Below, one piece after another: positions 14,506-23,090 of a DNA stretch of 43,426 nucleotides. Under the pieces are notes generated by a model, which was not told the DNA's origin, ran no database searches, and worked only from the letters and a program-made list of their open reading frames with translations. Origin of the DNA: an uncultured Gammaproteobacteria bacterium (lineage in GTDB: Bacteria; Pseudomonadota; Gammaproteobacteria; SZUA-140). Every line of letters begins with the position of its first letter. Positions within the stretch are counted from its first letter, which is position 1. The stretch is from positions 1-43,426 of the forward strand of contig CALZHD010000021.1 in the NCBI GenBank assembly GCA_945787155.1, read 5' to 3'. The position numbers were made by a program, and so were the translations under genes.

Positions 14506-17142
14506 GTGAATAAAAATATTAATAATAAAACGCTTAATAAGCAGCATAGCTTGATCAATCTTGATTTGATCGATTCGCTGCAACGCCTTAATGATGCAAG
14601 TAACAGTTCATCCAGTCTTGAGCAGATGTTGGATAGCTCGCTTAGTGAAATCCTGGCAATCTTTCAATGTGACCGAGCATGGTTACTGCACCCTTGTGAC
14701 CCTGATGCGGCATTTTTCGATGTTAAGATGGAAAAAACTGTGCCGCAATGGCCAGGGGCTTGTGCAGCGAATACTCCGGTGGAGATTACCCCTGCTCATA
14801 AGGTTGTTATTGAACAATTTCTTGCCTCGCCGGGTCCTGCCATCACTGATCTACGTGAAGCGACTTTTGAGCATGACATAATGGAGGCATTTTCGATCAA
14901 GACACAGCTTTCGGTGGTCATTGAAACGCGTATGGGTAAGCCGTGGCTGCTTGGCCTGCACCACTGTTCGCGCCATCACGATTTTAGTCATGATGAAGTG
15001 CTGATCTTTAATGAGTTGGCCAACCGTCTGGCTGAGGCGCTGAATAGTATGTTGGCGCTGCAAAATGCCCGTCGTAGTGAAGAGCGGTTTCGGAAGCTAG
15101 TCGAGCATGCACCGGAAGCAATTCTGGTGCTTGATGTTGAGTCCAATCAATTTACCGACGCCAATATGAATGCCGAAATTATTTTTGGGTGCTCACGTGA
15201 GCAGTTGATCGGAAAAAACTTTACTGAATTGAGCCCTTTGATGTTGACTGGTGCTGGGCGTGCAAGCGAACTAATCGAACAGCATATCGAGCGGGCCGTG
15301 GTTTCCGGTGAAGCGGCCGCCTTTGAATGGTTGTTTCATAATGCAGAACAAAACAGAGTCGTCTGCGAAGTCAGGCTGGTACGTTTACCGTCAGATAAAG
15401 GAGTACTACTGCGCGCAAGTGTGATGGATATCAGTGAGCGTAAGCTCAATGAATCAATCATGCACAAACTCTCAACTGCACTGCAGCAAACGGCAGATGC
15501 TGTGGTGATTACCGATCATGAGGGTATCATTGAATATGTCAACGCTGCGTTTGAGGTGCTTACCGGATATGATTTTAAAGAGGTGATTGGATCAAAACCT
15601 GATTTTATTGGTTCGGAGTCTCATAATAATCGTTTTCATCGCGAACTATGGCTGACAATCAAGTCTGGAAAAATATTCAATGACATATTGGTTAACCGGC
15701 GTAAGGATGGGGTGCTGTTTTATGAAGAGAAAACGATTACACCACTGAAAAATTCAGAAGGTGAAATTACTCACTTTATTTCTACTGGGCGTGATATCAC
15801 AGATCGTATTGAGGCGCAGGAGCGTCTGCGATTTATGGCACACCATGATGCGCTGACACAGTTGCCTAATCGTTCCATGATGATGGATCGGCTTACGCAA
15901 GCTATTGCGCGTGCAAAGCGGGATGAGAGCCGTGTCGCAATTCTGTTTATCGATATTGATCACTTCAAGATGATCAATGACACATTAGGTCATGATGTTG
16001 GTGACAGTGCAATCAAAGAGATCTCCCGTTTGTTGCTTACCTCACTGCGGGCCTCAGATACTGTGGTTCGTTTTGGTGGTGATGAATTCGTGGTTCTGTT
16101 AGAAGAGATTAATCAACAGGAAGAAGTGACGCACCTGCTTCAAAAAGTACAGGCGGCACTGAGTGCTCCACTCCATATGCAAGGTCAGGAACTCTTTATA
16201 TCGGCGAGTATCGGTGTGACGCTCTGTCCGGATGATGGGAAGGATGCTAATACCCTGTTAAAGTACGCTGATATCGCGATGTATCGCGCTAAAGAGCGTG
16301 GGCGTAATTGCTATGCATTCTACTCATCTGAGATGGGGGCGCGTGCTTATGAGCGCCTTACGTTTGAGACAAGTGTGCGTAACGCAGTTAAGCATGAGGC
16401 GTTTGAGCTCTATTACCAGCCACAACTCAGTGTCGACAGCGGTAAGCTGATTGGCGTCGAGGCACTGTTACGTTGGTTTCCGGAGTCAATGCCTGATTCA
16501 ATGAATGACTCGATACGTGGAGTTTCTCCGGAATTATTTGTGCCGGTGCTTGAAGAGACAGGTTTGATTGTCGAAGTGGGCGAGTGGGTACTGCATTCCG
16601 CCTGTAGTCAACTTAAAAAAATGCAACTGTCATTTGATCCTGCGTTACAGATGTCCGTGAATCTGTCGAGTCGCCAGGTCAGAAATTCTGAGCTTGATAG
16701 TAAGATTGAACAGATCATTAGTGACTACGAGCTTGATCCCACCAAGCTTGAACTGGAAATTACAGAGACGCTGTTAATGGAGGAGCATCAATTGGTTTCT
16801 GAGATCTTGAATCGTATAGATGAGATGGGTGTTCGTCTCTCGCTCGATGATTTTGGTACTGGTTATTCGTCACTCAGTTATTTGAAACGTTTTCCTATCG
16901 ATACACTGAAGATTGATCGCTCCTTTGTGCGTGATATCTGTGATGACCCCGATGACCGCGCGATTGTCACCGCGATCATTGCGATGGCGCGTAGCCTCAA
17001 ACTTAATATTGTTGCCGAAGGAGTGGAAACTGAGGCGCAGTTGGCCTTTTTGAAGCATCAGCAATGTGATGCTGCGCAGGGCTTCTACTATAGCGAAGCG
17101 TTATGTGCGGACGAGCTCGGATCGTTTTTAACAGCTCGTTGA
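14506..17142 (+). CDS. GAF-PAS-PAS-GGDEF-EAL cyclic-di-GMP regulatory protein
   Basis: The 878-residue protein joins a GAF domain (about 30-190), two PAS domains (195-315 and 325-440), a GGDEF diguanylate cyclase and an EAL phosphodiesterase. The cyclase site RFGGDEF is intact near 522-528, with an RASD inhibitory site five residues before it. The phosphodiesterase keeps EALLRW (Glu about 652), NLSSRQ, ITET, DDFGTGYSSLSYLKRF, KIDRSF and VAEGVETE, so both activities could be present. There is no membrane segment; it is a cytoplasmic sensor. No ATG fits. GTG 14506, with GGAT five bases upstream, is preferred over TTG 14503. It converges on a globin gene with two bases between stop codons, which suggests but does not prove a link to O2 or NO. 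Confidence 0.93.
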   Translation: MNKNINNKTLNKQHSLINLDLIDSLQRLNDASNSSSSLEQMLDSSLSEILAIFQCDRAWLLHPCDPDAAFFDVKMEKTVPQWPGACAANTPVEITPAHKVVIEQFLASPGPAITDLREATFEHDIMEAFSIKTQLSVVIETRMGKPWLLGLHHCSRHHDFSHDEVLIFNELANRLAEALNSMLALQNARRSEERFRKLVEHAPEAILVLDVESNQFTDANMNAEIIFGCSREQLIGKNFTELSPLMLTGAGRASELIEQHIERAVVSGEAAAFEWLFHNAEQNRVVCEVRLVRLPSDKGVLLRASVMDISERKLNESIMHKLSTALQQTADAVVITDHEGIIEYVNAAFEVLTGYDFKEVIGSKPDFIGSESHNNRFHRELWLTIKSGKIFNDILVNRRKDGVLFYEEKTITPLKNSEGEITHFISTGRDITDRIEAQERLRFMAHHDALTQLPNRSMMMDRLTQAIARAKRDESRVAILFIDIDHFKMINDTLGHDVGDSAIKEISRLLLTSLRASDTVVRFGGDEFVVLLEEINQQEEVTHLLQKVQAALSAPLHMQGQELFISASIGVTLCPDDGKDANTLLKYADIAMYRAKERGRNCYAFYSSEMGARAYERLTFETSVRNAVKHEAFELYYQPQLSVDSGKLIGVEALLRWFPESMPDSMNDSIRGVSPELFVPVLEETGLIVEVGEWVLHSACSQLKKMQLSFDPALQMSVNLSSRQVRNSELDSKIEQIISDYELDPTKLELEITETLLMEEHQLVSEILNRIDEMGVRLSLDDFGTGYSSLSYLKRFPIDTLKIDRSFVRDICDDPDDRAIVTAIIAMARSLKLNIVAEGVETEAQLAFLKHQQCDAAQGFYYSEALCADELGSFLTAR

Positions 17143-17144
17143 AA

Positions 17145-17576
17145 TTAGATTTCGGCAGGTTTCGGAATGATAATCCTCGGCTTGTAAGTAAACTTATAGT
17201 TTTTGTAAAAGGCAGCCATTGATGGCTTGATGGTCTGTTGCATAAAGGCGCTGTCGATCCGCAGCCAGCGTTCTGATAGTGCATTATCAATCCGCGCTTC
17301 CTGGAGTGCTTCAGTCAACAGTTGGTGGCGCAGCGTCGCTAGTTCTTCTGTGATGTACATGTTTTCATGCGCCTGTTTAAGCGGCTTGCCAATGTACTCC
17401 GGGCCACCCATCTTTTCAGCCATGAATAATGTCTGGCGTGCTTCGATGGCCGCCTGATTGTGACCTTCAAAAAACTGTTTTAGCCAGTGATGTGCGTAGA
17501 CTTTATCATAAAATATTTTGTGCACCTTCATTAGGGTAGAGTGGCCACCCACGGCATTGTAGAGAGAGTGCTTCAT
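17145..17576 (-). CDS. Truncated (2-on-2) globin
   Basis: The 143-residue protein starts LYNAVGGHSTL, the glycine-rich entry of truncated haemoglobins. FFEGHN and AEKMGGPEYIGKPLKQAHENMYIT follow. The proximal heme ligand is His70 (QAH), and Tyr23 in IFYDKVY fits the B10 position that stabilises bound O2 or reacts with NO. A C-terminal extension of about 25 residues (KNYKFTYKPRIIIPK) is unusual. AGGAGG lies eight bases before the ATG, and TATAAT on the minus strand at 17631-17626 is a promoter candidate. Likely functions are O2 or NO binding or detoxification. Confidence 0.8.
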   Translation of the reverse strand: MKHSLYNAVGGHSTLMKVHKIFYDKVYAHHWLKQFFEGHNQAAIEARQTLFMAEKMGGPEYIGKPLKQAHENMYITEELATLRHQLLTEALQEARIDNALSERWLRIDSAFMQQTIKPSMAAFYKNYKFTYKPRIIIPKPAEI

Positions 17577-17625
17577 TGTAGTACCTCCTGTTACGATTTT
17601 GGCGTCACAATGTGGAGTGCCTTTA

Positions 17626-17631
17626 ATTATA
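17626..17631 (-). promoter_or_regulatory. Candidate -10 box of the globin gene
   Basis: TATAAT is read on the minus strand 50 bases before the globin ATG. No good -35 is seen. The rest of the 362-base gap 17577-17938 holds the IS30-like end at 17819 and an inverted repeat at 17878; nothing else was recognised. Confidence 0.35.
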
Positions 17632-17818
17632 GCGCTAATCTTAAGAAGTTGGGGCTTCTATGCAGCTAATGGTGTCCACTGCTTTGAAAGGAGTCCATGT
17701 GGAAATAGCAGATACCCATAAAGATACCCTAATAACAAATGAATTGGACGCTGTACATCCCGGTCTATTGAGGTGTTATGCCTTGTTAAATTGAGGGTCG
17801 AAATATGTTACAACTTCA

Positions 17819-17839
17819 TGTAAATTCAACTCACGCCTG
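17819..17839 (+). repeat. IS30-end-like direct repeat, copy 1
   Basis: TGTAAATTCAACTCACGCCTG resembles TGTAAATGCAACTCAAGCGGC at 18603, with two differences in the first 17 bases. It also resembles the TGTAGATTCAA-type terminal repeats known for IS30. It is in the same orientation as the copy that leads the transposase remnant, and the PEP-CTERM gene lies between them. Confidence 0.4.
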
Positions 17840-17877
17840 TAATTATATGCGTACAAAAAATACGTTATCTTAATTGG

Positions 17878-17904
17878 TGTAATATTTTGTTTCTTGATAT
17901 TACA
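17878..17904. promoter_or_regulatory. Perfect 8-bp inverted repeat upstream of the PEP-CTERM gene
   Basis: TGTAATAT and ATATTACA are separated by 11 bases, 34 bases before the start codon. The geometry (half-site centres 19 bases apart) fits a dimeric regulator. The binder is unknown. Confidence 0.4.
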
Positions 17905-17938
17905 TGGTGATATATAGCTAATAACTAAGGATAGTGAA

Positions 17939-18586
17939 ATGAAAAAGTTGTTTATTGCTTGTTGTTTGTTGTTTGTTGGTGCAGCTAATGCGACGGTAAT
18001 TACTTATGGAGCAGGATCCGCAGTATCAAGTATTGATGCCAGGGCTGACTTTGAGCCGAGTGCTGCATTAAATTCAAACCCATATTCAGAGGATGGATTG
18101 CTTTTTTCAAGAACAGACTTATCCTTTAATAATAATGGATGTGGCTTTGCAAGCGGTACAGATTGTAGTGACCATCGGCCGTTTAGTAGTTTTTCTGGTA
18201 ACTACATGTATGGGGTAGGGAACGGATTTTTCGACATTTCAACATCTAGTAGTAGTGATGTGCTTTTCGGACTTGAGTTTCTTATCGGCTCAGGCGAAGA
18301 CAGCTTAATAGATCTTTCCTGGGAAACTTTTCTTGATGGCGTTCAAACAGATAGTGGCGCACTTGAAGTTGAGGCTGGAGTAATTTTAGGTTTTTCTGAT
18401 GCTGTAGGTTTTGATATGTTGCGTTTTAGTGAAAATGGATTTTCCCAACTCGGCGCTGCCGCATTTGATTCAGTGAGGGCGCAGCTATCATCAACGACAA
18501 GTGAAGTGCCAGAACCAGCAAGTCTTACTCTTTTAAGTCTTGGTTTGGCTGGAATGTTTTTTTTGAGAAAAAAGAAAACTTCCTAA
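17939..18586 (+). CDS. PEP-CTERM sorting-signal exported protein
   Basis: The 215-residue protein has a signal peptide (MKKLFIACCLLFVGAANA). Its C-terminus has the full exosortase signal: VPEPAS, a hydrophobic helix (LTLLSLGLAGMFFL) and a basic RKKK end. PEP-CTERM proteins are cut and anchored or released by an exosortase and usually belong to extracellular matrix systems. The mature part is Ser/Asp/Gly-rich with two cysteines in CGFASGTDC, consistent with a beta-rich secreted domain of unknown role. No exosortase gene is in the window. The local DNA is more AT-rich than its surroundings and is flanked by IS30-like ends, which suggests acquisition. Confidence 0.88.
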   Translation: MKKLFIACCLLFVGAANATVITYGAGSAVSSIDARADFEPSAALNSNPYSEDGLLFSRTDLSFNNNGCGFASGTDCSDHRPFSSFSGNYMYGVGNGFFDISTSSSSDVLFGLEFLIGSGEDSLIDLSWETFLDGVQTDSGALEVEAGVILGFSDAVGFDMLRFSENGFSQLGAAAFDSVRAQLSSTTSEVPEPASLTLLSLGLAGMFFLRKKKTS

Positions 18587-18602
18587 TTAGGTGAATTCAA
18601 CT

Positions 18603-19262
18603 TGTAAATGCAACTCAAGCGGCCGGATAGAGGGTAGACTGCGCTAGCCTATATGCCTTTCGTTTCGGCAAGAATGAGAGGCATCTATGAAGCACCATAC
18701 GCAGCTTGCCCAAGCACTATTTTGCGCATCCATTGAGCAACGTCCTGGAATCGTTGATTCACGATAACGTTATGGCGATTGGGAACTTGATACCGTGACC
18801 GGCAAAAACCACCGTCAGGCCCTGGTGAGCTTGGTGGAACGTAAATCACGTTTAACGCTGGTTGCAAAAGTCGTCCGCAAAATAGCTGAGCAAGTTTCAT
18901 CTGCCATTATTGAGCTACTAGCCCCTATCTCAAGCTGGGTAGATACACTCACATCTGATAATGGTCGAGAGTTCACCTAGCATGAATACATCGCGAAGAA
19001 GCTCAAAGCCAGGTTCTATTTTACGCATCCATTTTCATCCAGGGGGCGAGGCCTGAATGAAAATACTAATGGTTTGATCAGGAAATGCTTTCCGAAGAAA
19101 CATGACTTCACAACGATTACTCACGAGCAAGTTGAGTATGTGATGGACAAATTGAATAATCGGCCCCGAGAATGCCTTGGCTTTAAAACGCCGAATGAGG
19201 TATTTTTCGGAATTAAACCAACGGCTCTCAAAATTACTTTAACGGAGGTAATTATAAAATGA
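18603..19262 (+). mobile_element. Decayed IS30-family insertion sequence
   Basis: An end-like TGTAAATGCAACTCAAGC begins at 18603. The transposase remnant starts 84 bases later and runs to 19262. No matching right-hand terminal repeat was found after the transposase, so the right end is lost or has merged into the start of the DUF302 gene. Confidence 0.7.
18687..19262 (+). pseudogene. IS30-family transposase remnant with two nonsense codons
   Basis: One reading frame from ATG 18687 to TGA 19262 matches the C-terminal half of IS30 transposases. It is interrupted only by TAA at 18765 and TAG at 18978. RYGDWELDTVTGKNH, VERKSRLTL, SDNGREF, LNENTNGLIRK and NNRPRECLGFKTPNEVFF are all clear, so the three DDE catalytic positions survive. 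The N-terminal DNA-binding part is reduced to about fourteen codons joined to SIEQRPGIVDSR, an internal deletion. TAG follows GREFT where CAG (Q) is usual, a simple C-to-T change. The last codons (ALKITLTEVIIK) run beyond the usual end and overlap the next gene. Confidence 0.9.
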
Positions 19263-20110
19263 AATTTATTCGTAAAAATATTATTGCTTTATTTTTCGTT
19301 TTCTCGTTAACGCCAGTCTATGCGATTAACGGCTTAGGCAGCGGTGACGATCTTGTTACAGAAGCGGAAGACGTACCTGCGGCAGTGGAAATTGTAAAGA
19401 CCACTCTGGAAGCGCAAGGCTTTATTATCGAGCTTGTGGTTAATCATGAAGCAGCGGCGGCCAGTGTGGGTCTTGAACTAAGACCGACACAAGTTATTTT
19501 TGCGCGACCTTCAAAACGTGTTGAGCGTTCTTTACTATTTAGGTCGTCGACAATGGGTCTGGATATGCCGGTAAAGTTTTTGGTGTACGAAGATGTAGAG
19601 GGCGCAATTCGTTTAGAGCTTAATTCGCTTGGTTATCTGTTTGATAGACACGATCCCTACGTGTCTGACAGCACGTTGCGTGCATTGCAGCGCAGTTTGA
19701 CATCCATCGGCGAAGTGGAAGATGGTGTTGTTAACGTAAAGAGTAACCAGTCTTTTGAAGACACGGTGAATACTTTACTTAGTGAGCTGGCAAGCAGAGG
19801 TTTCAGAATTCCGCTTACACTCGACTATAACGAGTCAGAATCGCATTCTCATCGCTACAGGCACCTGCCGGCACTAATCGTATTCGGCAATCCCAACGTC
19901 GGCACACCACTGATGCAGGAGCGACAAACTATCGCCATCGATTTACCACAGAAATTTCTGATCTGGATGAATCGAAGTGGCGATGTATTTATTTCCTACA
20001 ACGATCCTGCATTCCTGACCGAACGACATGGTGTTGTTGGGCAGGATGCAAGAATCGAAGCTATTGCAAATGCGCTTGCAGCGATTGCGGCGATAGGTGC
20101 GGGAATATAG
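19259..20110 (+). CDS. Exported tandem DUF302 protein
   Basis: The 283-residue protein has a signal peptide (MKFIRKNIIALFFVFSLTPVYA) and two DUF302 domains, about 40-155 and 165-275. The first has GFIIELVVNHEAAAASVGLELRPTQVIFA and the second ALIVFGNPNVGTPLMQERQTIAIDLPQKFLIW, the family signatures. A degenerate copy of the second motif (LDMPVKFLVYED) closes the first. DUF302 function is undefined; copies occur as periplasmic proteins in many sulfur and heavy-metal-exposed bacteria. CGGAGG lies ten bases before the ATG, inside the transposase remnant, and the ATG overlaps the remnant stop as ATGA. Confidence 0.85.
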   Translation: MKFIRKNIIALFFVFSLTPVYAINGLGSGDDLVTEAEDVPAAVEIVKTTLEAQGFIIELVVNHEAAAASVGLELRPTQVIFARPSKRVERSLLFRSSTMGLDMPVKFLVYEDVEGAIRLELNSLGYLFDRHDPYVSDSTLRALQRSLTSIGEVEDGVVNVKSNQSFEDTVNTLLSELASRGFRIPLTLDYNESESHSHRYRHLPALIVFGNPNVGTPLMQERQTIAIDLPQKFLIWMNRSGDVFISYNDPAFLTERHGVVGQDARIEAIANALAAIAAIGAGI

Positions 20111-20270
20111 TGATTAGTTTAATCCGGGATCAGATCACGGTTGTTTCTAAATATTTTTCAGCTGATTAATCTCTGATCACAGGCATCAAAAAATCACTCA
20201 TTGTGCGTGCAAATCAGGCGCTGCATTGGTTAAGATAGGTGAAACTCTTAACTCATTAGAATCATTGAAA

Positions 20271-21254
20271 ATGACAATAAAATCTTCCTTTCTACTGTTG
20301 GCCACTATGTTGTTTTCACTGTTGTTGTCATCGGCTGCAATGGCCACCGATGACGCAGATTTTGACCGCTGGCTGGTTGAGTTCAAACAGGAAGCACGTG
20401 AACAGGGGGTCTCGGATGAGACCCTTGAAAAGGCCTTTGTCGGGGTTAAGCCGAGTCCACGGGTGGTGAAGCTTGACCGCTCGCAGCCGGAGACGATCCA
20501 GACCTTTCAGGATTATTTCGACAAGCGTGTGACGCCGTATCGTATTGAGCTTGGGCGTAAGCAATATCGCGAGAATCGCAAATTATTGCAGCAGATCGAA
20601 TCACGCTTTGGGGTACAGGGGCGCTTTATCGTCGCCTTTTGGGGGATGGAGACGAGCTATGGGCGTTTTAGCGGCGGACATTATGTGATCGCGGCGTTGA
20701 CCACGCTGGCCTATGATCCGCGTCGCGCGAAATTTTTCCGCAAACAGTTGATGGATGCGCTGATGATCCTCGATGAGGGTCATATCACCGTCGATAAGAT
20801 GAAGGGCTCATGGGCAGGGGCGATGGGGCAGACGCAGTTTATGCCATCGACCTTTCGTGCCTATGCGATGGATGGTGATGGCGATGGCAAGATCAATATC
20901 TGGGAATCTAAGGCAGATGCCTTTGCCTCGGCGGCTAACTATCTATCCAGTATCGGCTGGCGCGATGACCAGACCTGGGGACGTGAGGTGACGTTACCCG
21001 AAGGTTTTGATCAGGCGTTGATCGAAGGTAAGGTTAAAAAGACGCTGTCGGAATGGCAGGCGCTGGGAGTGCGCAAGCTGTTTGGTACGGACCTCCCCAG
21101 GCGTGACCTGATTGCCACGGTAGTGCAGCCGGATGGCCCGGGTGAGCGTGCCTTTATCACTTATCCCGCCAATTATAGTGCCATACTCGACTGGAACCGT
21201 TCACACAAGTTCGCCATCGCTGTCGGTACGCTGGCGGATGCGGTTGCACGTTAA
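20271..21254 (+). CDS. mltB: Lytic murein transglycosylase, MltB/Slt35 family
   Basis: MltB-type enzymes cleave peptidoglycan glycan strands to 1,6-anhydro products. The catalytic Glu is in WGMETSYG (about residue 127). GSWAGAMGQTQFMPSTF and DGDGDGKINIWESKADAFASAANYL, an EF-hand-like calcium loop, are diagnostic. The ORF track starts at TTG 20226, but ATG 20271 begins a clean signal peptide (MTIKSSFLLLATMLFSLLLSSAAMA) and is chosen, giving 327 residues. There is no lipobox Cys, so the protein is probably soluble and periplasmic, unlike E. coli MltB. The DUF3301 gene follows after 14 bases. Confidence 0.92.
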   Translation: MTIKSSFLLLATMLFSLLLSSAAMATDDADFDRWLVEFKQEAREQGVSDETLEKAFVGVKPSPRVVKLDRSQPETIQTFQDYFDKRVTPYRIELGRKQYRENRKLLQQIESRFGVQGRFIVAFWGMETSYGRFSGGHYVIAALTTLAYDPRRAKFFRKQLMDALMILDEGHITVDKMKGSWAGAMGQTQFMPSTFRAYAMDGDGDGKINIWESKADAFASAANYLSSIGWRDDQTWGREVTLPEGFDQALIEGKVKKTLSEWQALGVRKLFGTDLPRRDLIATVVQPDGPGERAFITYPANYSAILDWNRSHKFAIAVGTLADAVAR

Positions 21255-21268
21255 GCCACGTACCGCGT

Positions 21269-21583
21269 ATGCCATCACTTTTTGAACTGCTGCTGCTCTG
21301 TGGCGTGGCCCTGGCGATTGCCTTCTGGTGGCGTACCAATGAACTAAAACAGGTCGCCTATCAGATCGCAAAACGTCGCTGCAATGAGAGCGATGTACAG
21401 TTTCTCGATGACAGTGTGGTGTTGTCGAAGGTCCGCTTTCGCCGCAATGATGAAGGTCGCGTGGCGCTGCTATGTCGCTTTAGCTTCGAATTTGCGACGC
21501 TAGGAGATGAACGCTATCGTGGCGAGATGCAGTTTCTTGGGCGAAGATTGCATTATGTCGAGATGGAACCGCATAAGCTATAA
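21269..21583 (+). CDS. DUF3301 family protein
   Basis: The 104-residue protein has one N-terminal membrane helix (FELLLLCGVALAIAFWW). A family-typical soluble part follows: QVAYQIAKRRCNESDVQFLDDSVVLSKVRFRRN, then RFSFEFATLGDERYRGEMQFLGRRLHYVEMEPH. Function is unknown. It sits between mltB and the YdgA-like gene, probably one transcript. Confidence 0.82.
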   Translation: MPSLFELLLLCGVALAIAFWWRTNELKQVAYQIAKRRCNESDVQFLDDSVVLSKVRFRRNDEGRVALLCRFSFEFATLGDERYRGEMQFLGRRLHYVEMEPHKL

Positions 21584-21602
21584 GTGAAAAAGGGGGCGTG
21601 AG

Positions 21603-23090
21603 GTGAAGAAGGGCATGTTGTTAATGTCGCTCGTGGGGCTTGCTATCGTTGCTGCGGCTGTGACCCCTTACTGGATTGGGGCTGAGATTGAAGATGAGTT
21701 TCGGACACAGAGTGAGCAGTTTCAACAACAGCTGGCAGTGTACCCCGGGGTCTCATTTGCACTCGACCACTACCAGCGCGATTATCTCACATCGACAGCA
21801 GAGACTACGTTTACGTTTGACCCCAATACGGCTGGCACTGCATCATCATCTTCAGCACAGCCGCCGATAGCGCCTTTCAGGTTTACGTTACACCACCAGA
21901 TTAGCCATGGACCGTGGATCGACGCAAGATTCTCTCGCGAGACCATGGGTCAGGTCGTCACCACGCTGGTGGCAGGCGATGGACAGCAGGCGCTGTTGAA
22001 TTTCTATTTTGGTGATCAACCTGCATTAGCGATGATCACCATACTTGAGTGGGCGGGGGGTATTAAGAGTGAGGGGCGCATAGCGCTTTATCGTGGGCGT
22101 GACCACACCGGCCAGTATGACGTGAAGTGGGGTGGTCTGCATTTTGAGATCGATGGTGACTGGATCGCGAGGCGTGGTGAGGGGCGTTTCAATAGCCCAC
22201 GATTTGAATTCTCTAATGCCGCGCATGGGGTGTCGGTGGGTGGTCTGTCAGGAAAATTCAGTAGTTTTATATCGCCACAGGGGCTTGCGCTTGGCGCTGG
22301 TGATTTCTCCCTTGATATGTTCAAGGTGCGTGATGAAGGCGCAGACACAGTGTCACAACAGATTGTCATGCGTGACATGAAGATGGCGTATGATGCGCAA
22401 CAACGTGGCGACGTGGTTGATGTGATGCAGCAGTTTGGCTTTAGGCTGCTGCAGGTCAACGGAAAGCAGTTTAACAACGGAACACTTCGTTATGAACTCA
22501 GCAACCTTGATGCGATCGCATTGCAGTTGGTGCAAAAACGTTATGAACAGCTGACTCAGGCACAGCTTTCAGATCCTGAACAGCTGCAGCAGGTGTGGTT
22601 ACAAGAGGCGCAGACGCTGTTGCCAATGTTATTGCAGCAGGCGCCAGAGATCCATATCAGCAAAGCTGAGGTGACCACGGTTGATGGATTGATCAGTGCA
22701 CGTCTGAAGTTGGCGATTGATAACAGTTTGCCACTGTCGACGGCAATAGAGTTACCCGCTGGGTTGCAGGCGCTGTTACCACTCATTCAGGTAGAGCTTG
22801 ATCTGAAATTGCCAGTGACCATTATCGAACTGCAGGCGCGCAAGGCGCTGCGGGAAAAAATCGTAGAGCAGCTGAAGGATACCGAACAGACGATGACACC
22901 AGAACTGCTGGCTCAAGAAACAGGACGTGCCGCAGAGCAGATGTTGGCTCAGTTTGAGATCCAGAACATTATTCGCCGGGAGGGTGGATACTTCCGAACA
23001 GAGCTGCGTTATAGCCAGGGTCACTTGCACCTCAATGGTGTGGCCGCGGATAACTTGCTTAATATGTTGCCACCGCTGAAGGAGAGTTGA
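21603..23090 (+). CDS. YdgA-like DUF945 protein
   Basis: The 495-residue protein begins MKKGMLLMSLVGLAIVAAAVTPYWIGAEIEDEFR, an N-terminal anchor followed by the family segment. It continues with a long beta-rich region and a helical C-terminal half rich in Gln and Leu, similar in length and layout to E. coli YdgA (about 500 residues). The start is GTG 21603 with GGGGGC upstream. The family is associated with the envelope and has no defined biochemical role. Its stop overlaps the next start as TGATG, which implies coupling to the lipoprotein hydrolase. Confidence 0.78.
   Translation: MKKGMLLMSLVGLAIVAAAVTPYWIGAEIEDEFRTQSEQFQQQLAVYPGVSFALDHYQRDYLTSTAETTFTFDPNTAGTASSSSAQPPIAPFRFTLHHQISHGPWIDARFSRETMGQVVTTLVAGDGQQALLNFYFGDQPALAMITILEWAGGIKSEGRIALYRGRDHTGQYDVKWGGLHFEIDGDWIARRGEGRFNSPRFEFSNAAHGVSVGGLSGKFSSFISPQGLALGAGDFSLDMFKVRDEGADTVSQQIVMRDMKMAYDAQQRGDVVDVMQQFGFRLLQVNGKQFNNGTLRYELSNLDAIALQLVQKRYEQLTQAQLSDPEQLQQVWLQEAQTLLPMLLQQAPEIHISKAEVTTVDGLISARLKLAIDNSLPLSTAIELPAGLQALLPLIQVELDLKLPVTIIELQARKALREKIVEQLKDTEQTMTPELLAQETGRAAEQMLAQFEIQNIIRREGGYFRTELRYSQGHLHLNGVAADNLLNMLPPLKES

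Noticed and set aside
18687-19262. Stop-codon recoding in the transposase
   Set aside because: The stops are TAA and TAG, the N-terminal domain is deleted, and single substitutions explain them; this is ordinary decay.
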